In this document: positions 49,078 to 56,403 of the stretch, one piece after another | Numbering within the stretch: the first letter of the stretch is position 1 | Layout: each line of letters starts with the position of its first letter | From: Streptomyces pyxinicus | Lineage (GTDB): Bacteria; Actinomycetota; Actinomycetes; Streptomycetales; Streptomycetaceae | Direction of reading: 5' to 3' | DNA length: 64,000 bases | NCBI RefSeq assembly: GCF_024753135.1 | Contig: NZ_JANUGP010000026.1 | Span: forward strand, 62,001 to 126,000 | Position numbers and translations under genes: made by a program | Notes under the pieces: model-generated | Told to the model about the DNA's origin: nothing | Database searches by the model: none | What the model saw: the letters and a program-made list of their open reading frames with translations, nothing else

Positions 49078-50024
49078 AGCACCGCTCCGGCGTCGAGCGC
49101 GGCGGCCACCTCGTCGGGGGTCGGCATCGCGGAGGAGCACTCCAGGCGGGAGGCGACGATGGCCCCGGCCGCGTTGGCGTACCGCATGACCGTCTCCAGG
49201 TCCCAGCCGGACAGCAGGCCGTGGCAGAGGGAGCCGCCGAAGGCGTCCCCGGCGCCGAGTCCGTTGAGGACGGTCACCGGCAGCGGCGGCACCTCGACGG
49301 ACTCGCCCTGCCGGCTGACGGCGAGGACGCCTTTGGGTCCCTGTTTGACGACGGCGATCTCGACGCCCGCGGCCAGCAGCGCGCGGGCGGCGGTGTGGGG
49401 TTCGCGTTCCCCGGTGGCGACCTCGACCTCGTCCAGGTTGCCGACCGCCACTGTGGCGTGGCGCAGGGCCTCGGTGTAGAAGGGGCGGGCCGCGCCGGGG
49501 TCCCGCCAGAACATCGGGCGCCAGTCGAGGTCGAAGACGGTGGTGCCGGACCGGTCCCGGTGGGCGAGGGCCGCGAGGGTCGCCGCCCGGCTCGGCTCCT
49601 CGCTCAGGCCGGTGCCGGTGACCCAGAAGATCCGGGCGTCGCGGACGGCGCCCAGGTCCAGGTCGTCGGCGGCGATCTCCAGGTCGGGGGCCTTGGGCTC
49701 GCGGTAGAAGTAGAGCGGGAAGTCGTCCGGCGGGAAGACCTCGCAGAAGGTGACCGGGGTGGGCAGGCCGGGGACCGGAGTGACCCAGCGGTCGTCCACG
49801 CCGAAGTCCCGCAGCGCCTCGTGGAGATAGCGGCCGAAGGGGTCGTCGCCGGTGCGGGTGATCACTGCGGTGCGGCGGCCGAGTCTGGCCGCGGCGACCG
49901 CGACGTTCGTCGCCGAGCCGCCGAGGAACTTGCCGAAGGACGACACCCGGGCGAGCGGCACACCGGTCTGCAACGGGTAGAGGTCCACCCCGATCCGCCC
50001 CATGGTGATGAGGTCGTAGGCCAT
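49074..50024 (-). CDS. iolC: 5-dehydro-2-deoxygluconokinase IolC
   Basis: This 316-residue PfkB-family sugar kinase phosphorylates 2-deoxy-5-keto-gluconate. The first PfkB signature is GKFLGGSATNVAVAAARLG. The second, with the catalytic Asp, is LNGLGAGDAFGGSLCHGL (about residue 240-257). The N-terminus MAYDLITMGRIGVDLYP is typical of IolC. It is the first gene of the operon; the next gene overlaps its stop. A TGTCCGGACA palindrome lies 66 bases upstream. Confidence 0.93.
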   Translation of the reverse strand: MAYDLITMGRIGVDLYPLQTGVPLARVSSFGKFLGGSATNVAVAAARLGRRTAVITRTGDDPFGRYLHEALRDFGVDDRWVTPVPGLPTPVTFCEVFPPDDFPLYFYREPKAPDLEIAADDLDLGAVRDARIFWVTGTGLSEEPSRAATLAALAHRDRSGTTVFDLDWRPMFWRDPGAARPFYTEALRHATVAVGNLDEVEVATGEREPHTAARALLAAGVEIAVVKQGPKGVLAVSRQGESVEVPPLPVTVLNGLGAGDAFGGSLCHGLLSGWDLETVMRYANAAGAIVASRLECSSAMPTPDEVAAALDAGAVL

Positions 50025-50089
50025 CGGCTTCCCTTCGTCGCGGCTCTCCCCGGCTTTCTAGTCCCGTCCGCCGAGCCCTGTCAATGTTT

Positions 50090-50099
50090 TGTCCGGACA
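50090..50099. promoter_or_regulatory. Candidate regulator site of the iol operon
   Basis: TGTCCGGACA is a perfect palindrome (wider context AATGTTTTGTCCGGACATT) 66-75 bases upstream of iolC. The 380-base gap 50025-50404 contains no other clear feature. A GntR-type inositol repressor is a plausible ligand; no such gene is in the window. Confidence 0.45.
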
Positions 50100-50404
50100 T
50101 TCGGACCAGTCATCGGGATCACCCCTGCCCTCCTCACTGTCCCGCACCCACCGGAGATCGGCGCTCAGCCGAAAGGGTTGGGGACGCGGCCGACTTCTGT
50201 GGCGGGTGTGTCACAAACACCACCGTGTTGTCACGTATGTCGCGTGTACGCGGGCTCTCGGTCACACCCGGACGACAGGTGCGTCCGGTCGATCACACAG
50301 CGTCGTTCACCGGGCACAGGCTTGGTGATCGCCAGCGAAGCGCCCGGCTCCCCCGACGGCCGTCCCCCGGCCGTCGCCGCGGCGCACGCGGGGAGGTGCG
50401 ACTC

Positions 50405-50602
50405 ATGACCGACCGAAGGCTCTGGTCCTACAAGGAGATCGCGGCGCACATCAAGGTGCAGCCGGACACCGTCCGCTCCTACCGCAAACACGGCCTGCTG
50501 CCCCCGCCCGACCACGTGGAAAGCGGCAAGCCCTACTGGTACGCCGACACCGTGCGCGCCTGGGTGGCATCCCGGCCCGGCAACCGGGGCCGCAGAGACT
50601 GA
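50405..50602 (+). CDS. Small AlpA/MerR-like helix-turn-helix protein
   Basis: This 65-residue DNA-binding protein reads SYKEIAAHIKVQPDTVRSYR, then KHGLLPPPDHV and PYWYADTVRAWVASRPG. This is a winged helix-turn-helix like AlpA/excisionase or MerR N-terminal domains, without a sensor domain. GGGAGGTGCGACTC precedes the ATG. It is divergent from iolC and so could regulate it, but such small HTH proteins are also scattered singly in Streptomyces. No partner is visible. Confidence 0.82.
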   Translation: MTDRRLWSYKEIAAHIKVQPDTVRSYRKHGLLPPPDHVESGKPYWYADTVRAWVASRPGNRGRRD

Positions 50603-50657
50603 CACACGTCCGACCCGGGGGCGGCCTGCCGTCTCCGCCCCGGTTCCGTGCCGGGTC

Positions 50658-51701
50658 TCAGGCCCAGGGCTCGATGACGGTGACCCCCGCGCCGGGCGCC
50701 GAGCCCATCGCGGCGAGCGCGGCCGGGGCCGCGTCCAGAGGGATGGCCGACGTGGTCAGCAGGTCGGGGCGCAGGACGCCGGAGCGGACCAGCTCCAGCA
50801 TGCCGGGATAGGCGTGGGCGGCCATGCCGTGGCTGCCCAGCAACTCCAGCTCCAGGGCGATGGCACGGGCCAGGGGCACCGGGGTCGTCCCGTCCGGGGA
50901 GGGCAGCAGGCCCACCTGGACGTGCCGGCCCCGGCGGCGCAGGCCGTTCATGGAGGCGGAGCAGGTCGCCGGGGAGCCGAGGGCGTCCAGGGAGAGATGG
51001 GCGCCGCCGCCGGTCAACGCGCGGACGGCGGCGGCCGGGTCGGACACCCCGGCCGCGTCCAGGCACTCGGCGGCCCCGAACCTCCGCGCCAGAGCGAGGG
51101 CCTGAGCGGAGACGTCGACGGCGACCACGCGGGCCCCGGAGGCCGCCGCGATCATCACCGCCGACAGGCCGACCCCGCCGCAGCCGTGCACCGCCACCCA
51201 CTCCCCGGCCGCGACCCGGCCCTGCTGGACCACGGCGCGGAAGGCGGTGGCGAAGCGGCAGCCGAGGGCGGCGGCGGTGGCGAAGGCCATGCCCTCCGGG
51301 ACCGCCACCAGGTTCACCTCGGCGTGGTCCAGCGCCACATACCCCGCGAACGAGCCCCAGTGGCTGAAGCCCGGCTGGGTCTGGCGCTCGCACACCTGCT
51401 GGTCGCCGGCCGCGCAGGCGGCGCAGGTGCCGCAGGCGCACACGAACGGCACGGTGACCCGGTCGCCGGGCCGCCAACCGGTGACCAGCGCGCCCACCGC
51501 CTCGACCACACCGGCGAGTTCATGGCCGGGCACATGCGGCAGAGTGATGTCCGGGTCGTGTCCCATCCAGCCGTGCCAGTCGCTGCGGCACAGCCCGGTG
51601 GCCTCCACCCGGACGACCACGCCGTGCTCGGCGGGTGCGGGGTCGGGCACCTCCCGCACCTCGGCCGGCTCGCCGTACCGCTCGAAGACCACCGCTCGCA
51701 T
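50658..51701 (-). CDS. Zinc-dependent alcohol dehydrogenase
   Basis: This 347-residue medium-chain dehydrogenase has the catalytic zinc ligands Cys in ATGLCRSDWHGW and the GHE motif in PHVPGHELAGVVEAVG. The structural zinc cysteines are in CACGTCAACAAGDQQVC. The coenzyme site is VHGCGGVGLSAVMIAAA with a following VVAVDVS, suggesting NAD. The substrate is unknown. The ATG follows GAAGGGAGCGCGG. It is adjacent to the MMPL transporter gene on the same strand, 49 bases downstream of it, and may share its transcript. Confidence 0.9.
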   Translation of the reverse strand: MRAVVFERYGEPAEVREVPDPAPAEHGVVVRVEATGLCRSDWHGWMGHDPDITLPHVPGHELAGVVEAVGALVTGWRPGDRVTVPFVCACGTCAACAAGDQQVCERQTQPGFSHWGSFAGYVALDHAEVNLVAVPEGMAFATAAALGCRFATAFRAVVQQGRVAAGEWVAVHGCGGVGLSAVMIAAASGARVVAVDVSAQALALARRFGAAECLDAAGVSDPAAAVRALTGGGAHLSLDALGSPATCSASMNGLRRRGRHVQVGLLPSPDGTTPVPLARAIALELELLGSHGMAAHAYPGMLELVRSGVLRPDLLTTSAIPLDAAPAALAAMGSAPGAGVTVIEPWA

Positions 51702-51750
51702 CCGCGCTCCCTTCGGGGACCCTGGACGCAGGCTAGAGGGTCCGGGCAGT

Positions 51751-54024
51751 TCAGGCCCGCGTGACCGGCTCCCGGTGCTCCTCGCTCCCGGCTCTTCGCT
51801 CGGGCGCCTGTCCGCCGCCCTCGCTCACTCCGAACCGGGCGTGGAAGCGGCGCAGCGGGGCCGGGGCCCACCAGGTGGCCCGGCCGGTGAGCCGCATGAT
51901 GGCCGGCACCAGCAGGCTGCGCACCACCATCGCGTCCATCAGCACCGCGAGCGCGATGCCCAGGCCGAGCATCTTGGTGTTGGTCACCCGTGAGGTGCCG
52001 ATGGCGACCATGACCACCGCGAGGATGACCGCCGCCGCGGTGATCAGCCCGCCGGTGCGCTGGAGGCCGTGCCGCACCGCCGACTCGTGGTCGCCCGTGC
52101 GGTCGTACTCCTCCTTGATGCGGGAGAGCAGGAAGACGCCGTAGTCCATGGAGAGGCCGAAGGCCACGCAGAACATCAGCACGGGCAGGGTGGTCTCGAT
52201 GGAGCCGGGGCTGGTGAAGCCGAGCGCGCCCGAGAGGTGGCCGTCCTGGAAGACCCACACCACGGCGCCGAACATCGCCGTCAGGCTGAGGCCGTTGAGC
52301 ACCACCGCCTGGAGCGGGATCAGGACGCTGCCGGTGAGCAGGAAGACCAGCAGCACGGTCACCACGGCGATGAACGCGGCGGCCCACGGCAGGCGTTCGG
52401 CTATCGCGTGCTTGGTGTCGACCAGGACGGCGGCCGTGCCGGTGACCTTGGTGTCGAAGGGGGTGGGCAGCGCCCTCAGGTCGCCGACCAGGCGCTGGGC
52501 GGGGTCGTCCACCGCCTCCCCCCGGGGCCGCACGGTGAAGTAGGCCGCGTCGCCCTTGACCAGCGGCCCTTCCACGCCGGCCACCTCGGGCAGGGCGGCC
52601 ACCCGCTGCCTGTAGGCCGCGTACTGGGCCTTGGTCGCGGGGCCCTCGGCGAGCACCTCCAGGCCGCCTCCGGGGCTGCCCGGGAAGCCCTCCCGGAGGT
52701 GCTGCTGCACGACGTGGGACTCGGCGGTCGAGGGGAGCTGGCGGTCGTCGGCGGTACCGAACGTCACGCCCAGGAACGGGGTGCCGAGGACGACCAGCAG
52801 GGCGGCGGTGCCCACGGCGAACAGCGGGGCGCGGCGCATGACGAGATCAGCGGTGCGGGCCCACAAGGTGCCTTGGGGTCGCCTCGGCTCCCGGTCGCGG
52901 CGGCGGAACAGGCGCCGTAGGTCCAGGGAGTTGACCCGGTGGCCGAGCAGGACGAGGGCCGCCGGGAGCAGGATCAGCGCCGCGGCGGCGGCGAGGAGGA
53001 CCACGGCGATGCCGGCGTAGGCGAAGGACCGCAGGAAGTACTGCGGGAAGAGCATCATCGCGGCCAGGGACACCGCGACGGTGAGAGCGGAGAAGAGCAC
53101 GGTGCGGCCCGCTGTGCGCAGGGTGGTGGCCACGGCCGTCAACGGGTCGGCGCCGGTGGACAGTTCCTCGCGGTAGCGGCGCACGATGAACAGGGCATAG
53201 TCGATCGCGAGACCCAGGCCGAGGGCCGTGGTGAGGTTCAGGGCGAAGACCGAGACGTCGGTGAAGCTCGTCAGGCCGCGCAGCACCGCGTTGGTGCCGA
53301 GGATGGCCACGATGCCGATGCCGAGCGGCAGCAGGGCGGCGACCGCGCTGCCGAAGACCATCACCAGCAGCACGAGGGTGACCGGCAGGGCGATCAGCTC
53401 GGCGCGGGTCAGGTCCTCCTGGATGATGGTCTGCATCTCGTGCCGCACCGCGACGATGCCGCCGATCCGCACCTGGACCGGGCCGTGCGTGCCCCGGTAG
53501 TGCGGGGCGATGCGGTCCAGGGTGGCGCCCATCGCCTTCTCGTCGCCCGTGATGTGGGCGGCGATGAGCGCCTCGCGGCCGTCCTCGGCACGCAGGGCGG
53601 CCGACTTGCCCTGCCAGTAGGAACCGACGCCGGTGACGCCGGGCTCCGCCGCGAGCCGGGCGGTCAGGCTTCTGGCCTCGGCGGCGACCGCCGGATCGTC
53701 CACCGAGCCGCGGCCGGCGCCGACCAGGAGCAGCAGGTTGGGCTGGGAGCCGGGGAACTCGCGCTCCAGCGCCTTGGTGGCGTAGGTCGACTCGGCGGCC
53801 GGGTCCTCCCAGCCGCCGCTGCCGAGCCGGTCGGCGACCCCGCCGCCGGCCAGCACCGCCAGCGCGGTGAGCACCAGGGCGACGAGCAGCGAGAGGCGGG
53901 GGCGGGCGGTGACGAACCGCGTCCAGCCGCCGGGGCGGGCCGGGCCGTCCCCCGAGTGGGGCGGGGTGTCGCCGGTGGCGGGCGGCCCCTCCCCCGGGCG
54001 CGCTGGCGTGTTGACTTCGGTCAT
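51751..54024 (-). CDS. MMPL/RND-family membrane transporter
   Basis: This 757-residue transporter has two repeats, each with a large extracytoplasmic loop and five or six spans. Recognisable pieces are RFVTARPRLSLLVALVLTAL at the start, ALNLTTALGLGLAIDYALFI (conserved Asp-Tyr of MMPL proteins) with VRRYREEL, and in the second half MFCVAFGLSMDYGVFLLSRI. The family exports lipids, siderophores or drugs. The gene is divergent from a TetR regulator with two operator-like palindromes between, which suggests a ligand-induced efflux system. The cargo is unknown. Confidence 0.92.
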   Translation of the reverse strand: MTEVNTPARPGEGPPATGDTPPHSGDGPARPGGWTRFVTARPRLSLLVALVLTALAVLAGGGVADRLGSGGWEDPAAESTYATKALEREFPGSQPNLLLLVGAGRGSVDDPAVAAEARSLTARLAAEPGVTGVGSYWQGKSAALRAEDGREALIAAHITGDEKAMGATLDRIAPHYRGTHGPVQVRIGGIVAVRHEMQTIIQEDLTRAELIALPVTLVLLVMVFGSAVAALLPLGIGIVAILGTNAVLRGLTSFTDVSVFALNLTTALGLGLAIDYALFIVRRYREELSTGADPLTAVATTLRTAGRTVLFSALTVAVSLAAMMLFPQYFLRSFAYAGIAVVLLAAAAALILLPAALVLLGHRVNSLDLRRLFRRRDREPRRPQGTLWARTADLVMRRAPLFAVGTAALLVVLGTPFLGVTFGTADDRQLPSTAESHVVQQHLREGFPGSPGGGLEVLAEGPATKAQYAAYRQRVAALPEVAGVEGPLVKGDAAYFTVRPRGEAVDDPAQRLVGDLRALPTPFDTKVTGTAAVLVDTKHAIAERLPWAAAFIAVVTVLLVFLLTGSVLIPLQAVVLNGLSLTAMFGAVVWVFQDGHLSGALGFTSPGSIETTLPVLMFCVAFGLSMDYGVFLLSRIKEEYDRTGDHESAVRHGLQRTGGLITAAAVILAVVMVAIGTSRVTNTKMLGLGIALAVLMDAMVVRSLLVPAIMRLTGRATWWAPAPLRRFHARFGVSEGGGQAPERRAGSEEHREPVTRA

Positions 54025-54104
54025 CGTCCGGTGTCCCCTTCACCCTGGCCTGCACGACCGTGTGCGAGCACGGCAGCATGGATGAGCCATTGCCGTAGAC
54101 TGGC

Positions 54105-54157
54105 AAACACGAGAGATCGCTCGCGTTTCACAAGAATGCGAGTGACCGCTCGCGTTT
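54105..54157. promoter_or_regulatory. Two operator palindromes between the MMPL and TetR genes
   Basis: Two related inverted repeats share the core CGAG-N6-CTCGCGTTT: site 1 at 54105-54128 (spacer AGATCG) and site 2 at about 54135-54157 (spacer TGACCG). Their centres are 29 bases apart. They fill the divergent promoter region and fit binding of two TetR dimers. Confidence 0.75.
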
Positions 54158-54189
54158 GTCAATCGCGTTCCGAGAGCTGGGGATAACGC

Positions 54190-54906
54190 GTGCCCGAGAA
54201 GACCGAGCCCACCACCACGGAGAACAAGCGGGCGGACGAGCGGGCGGAGGAGCCGAAGGGCAAGCCGGAGGGCAAGCGGGCGGACAAGTCCGAGGACAGC
54301 CGGCCGCGCCGCCGTCAGGCCCGTGGCGAGCGCCGGATCGCCCAGCTGCTCCAGGCCGCCGCCCAGGTCTTCTGCACCTCCGGCTACACGGCCGCCAGCA
54401 CCAACGCCATCGCCCGCGAGGCCGGCGTCTCCCCCGGCACGCTGTACCAGTTCTTCCCGAACAAGGAGGCCATCGCGATCGAGCTGGGCGACCGGCTGAT
54501 GCACGAGATGCGGGAGACCTACGGCGAGGCGCTGGCCCCCCTCGACGCCGGCACACCGCTGGAGCAGGCGATCGACGCGGCCGTCGACCCGTTCATGGCC
54601 TTCAACACCGACCACCCCGTGTTCTTCGCCCTGATGCACGGCCCCGACATCCCGGGCCGGATGGCCGAGGCGCACGACCAGTTGCACACCACCCTGGTCA
54701 CCCGCATCGAGGCCCTGCTCGCCTCCCTCATGCCCGGCGCCGCCCCGCCCGAGGTCACCCGCACGGCACACGTCTGCCTGGGCATCTACAAGGCCGGCCT
54801 GGAACTGGTCCTCGCCCACGAGGGCCCCGAGCGCGAGGCCTATGTGCGGGAGGTCAAGGACGTGCTGGTGCGGTACCTGCGGCCGCTGGTTTCGGACGGC
54901 GCGTGA
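54190..54906 (+). CDS. TetR-family transcriptional regulator
   Basis: This 238-residue protein starts at GTG 54190. The first 40 residues are a charged Lys/Glu/Arg tail. The helix-turn-helix follows (IAQLLQAAAQVFCTSGYTAA, STNAIAREAGVSPGTLYQFF, PNKEAIAIEL), then a helical ligand-binding domain with FNTDHPVFFALMHGPDIPG. It probably represses the divergent MMPL transporter and itself through the two palindromes upstream. The ligand is unknown. Confidence 0.93.
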   Translation: MPEKTEPTTTENKRADERAEEPKGKPEGKRADKSEDSRPRRRQARGERRIAQLLQAAAQVFCTSGYTAASTNAIAREAGVSPGTLYQFFPNKEAIAIELGDRLMHEMRETYGEALAPLDAGTPLEQAIDAAVDPFMAFNTDHPVFFALMHGPDIPGRMAEAHDQLHTTLVTRIEALLASLMPGAAPPEVTRTAHVCLGIYKAGLELVLAHEGPEREAYVREVKDVLVRYLRPLVSDGA

Positions 54907-55054
54907 CCCCACCGACACCCCGTAGATCGCCCCCCACCACCCGGGAATTCCCCCCAAGCAACCCTGAAATACCCCCAGCGGCCCCCCTGAACTGCGCCCC
55001 CCGCCACATCTGCCTAGGGTGCGGATAAGTCGTCCAGCCGCCCCAGGGAACCCC

Positions 55055-56002
55055 GTGACGCACTCCCCGCCGCCCGGCACGCCCAGGGCCCGCATCCCCG
55101 GCCCCCAGCAGCCTCCGCCGCCGTATCCGCGCATCGGGCCGGGGCTGTGGCGGCGGTTCCTGGGAGGCGGCCTCGCACTGTGGGCGCTGACCGCGGGGAC
55201 CGTCTACGCGACCCGGGCGAGTGCCCCGCTGCCCACCCTGATCCTGCTCGGCGCCCTCCTCGGACCGGTCGCCTTCGTGCTGTGGGCCTATGAGCGGCAT
55301 GCCCGCGACCTGGGCGTCAGCGCCGTCCTCGGCTGCTTCCTGGCCGGCGCGACGCTCGACGTGCCCGGCATCGCCCTCGTGCGGCCGTACCCGCCGCACC
55401 CTTCTCCCGGCCTGCTCCTCGGCACCGCGCTGGTCGAGGAAGCGGCCAAGCTCGCGGTGCTGGCGTTCGCGCTGCGCCGGCTGCCGGGCATCCGCGGGAC
55501 CCGGGCCGGGCTGGTGCTCGGCGCGGCCGTCGGCCTCGGCTTCGCGGCACCGGCGAGCTTCGGGTACGCGGTCGACGCGATCGTCTCCGCCGGAAGCACC
55601 GGAAGCACCGATCTGCGGGCGCTGTTGGAGACGGAGTTGCCCCGCGGGGTACTCACCCCCCTCGGGCACGGCCTGTGGACGGCGGTCACGGGCGCCGCGC
55701 TGCTGTCGTCGCGCCGGGTGGACGGGCGTTTCCGGCTCGGCCCGCCGGTGCTCGCCGCCTGCATGGGCGCCTGTCTGCTGCACGTCCTGACGGACTCCAC
55801 GCCCGGCCTGGCGCTGTGGCTGGCGGGGCGGCTGACCGGCGCCGGGGTCACGCCGGAGCATCCGGCCGGCGCGGCGGGCCCGGCGGGGCGGCATCTGTTC
55901 GCGCTGTTCTCGGTCGGGGGCCTGGCTCTGGTCGGGCTGGCCGGAGTCGGGTGGGTGCGGTCGCTGGCCCGTCGGGGGACCCCTTGGAGTCATACCCCCT
56001 AG
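55055..56002 (+). CDS. PrsW-family intramembrane metalloprotease
   Basis: This 315-residue protein is taken from GTG 55055 because AGGGA lies just upstream; a GTG at 55019 would add 12 residues. After a Pro-rich tail come several membrane spans with the PrsW-type motif LVEEAAKLAVLAF (Glu-Glu), then GLGFAAPASFGYAVD and a His in PLGHGLWTAVTGAAL. A last set near ACMGACLLHVLTDSTPG carries another His. Relatives cleave anti-sigma factors within membranes, but the target here is unknown. Its stop codon lies within the copper operator of the next gene. Confidence 0.86.
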   Translation: MTHSPPPGTPRARIPGPQQPPPPYPRIGPGLWRRFLGGGLALWALTAGTVYATRASAPLPTLILLGALLGPVAFVLWAYERHARDLGVSAVLGCFLAGATLDVPGIALVRPYPPHPSPGLLLGTALVEEAAKLAVLAFALRRLPGIRGTRAGLVLGAAVGLGFAAPASFGYAVDAIVSAGSTGSTDLRALLETELPRGVLTPLGHGLWTAVTGAALLSSRRVDGRFRLGPPVLAACMGACLLHVLTDSTPGLALWLAGRLTGAGVTPEHPAGAAGPAGRHLFALFSVGGLALVGLAGVGWVRSLARRGTPWSHTP

Positions 56003-56008
56003 GGGTAT
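55992..56008. promoter_or_regulatory. CsoR-type copper operator
   Basis: ATACCCCCTAGGGGTAT is a near-perfect palindrome matching the known CsoR box pattern (ATACCCC...GGGGTAT). It lies 70-86 bases upstream of copZ and overlaps the TAG of the preceding gene. Copper-loaded CsoR would release it. Confidence 0.88.
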
Positions 56009-56077
56009 AGTGTGAAGAGTACCGGGGGTTCCCTGAGAGAACCCACAGGCCCCACGTGCCCCGACGAGGAGAACGAC

Positions 56078-56317
56078 ATGACCGCCCAGACCGACACCCC
56101 GGCCCCCGTCACCACCGTCTACCAGGTGACCGGCATGAGCTGCGGCCACTGCGAGGGCTCCGTCTCCGCCGAGATCTCCGAGATCGCCGGCGTCAGCTCG
56201 GTCAAGGCCGTCGCGTCGACCGGCGAGGTGACCGTCGTGTCCGAGGCGCCGCTGGACGACGAGGCGGTGCGCGCCGCCGTCGACGAGGCCGGCTTCGAGC
56301 TGGCCGGCCGGGCCTGA
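56078..56317 (+). CDS. copZ: Copper chaperone (CopZ, HMA domain)
   Basis: This 79-residue cytosolic heavy-metal-associated domain has the copper-binding motif GMSCGHCEGSV (Cys-x-x-Cys) after a short N-terminal tail. The typical ferredoxin-like order follows (SVKAVASTGEVTVVSE, VRAAVDEAGFEL). It carries Cu(I) to the P-type ATPase encoded 86 bases downstream. GAGGAGAACGAC precedes the ATG, and a CsoR box lies upstream. Confidence 0.94.
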   Translation: MTAQTDTPAPVTTVYQVTGMSCGHCEGSVSAEISEIAGVSSVKAVASTGEVTVVSEAPLDDEAVRAAVDEAGFELAGRA

Positions 56318-56403
56318 GAAGCACGCACCCCTTCCCCGACCGGGCCGTGCCGACCAGCTGATACTGGATCCGCGCGGTCCGGTCCGATGTCTGGAGTCCG
56401 GAC

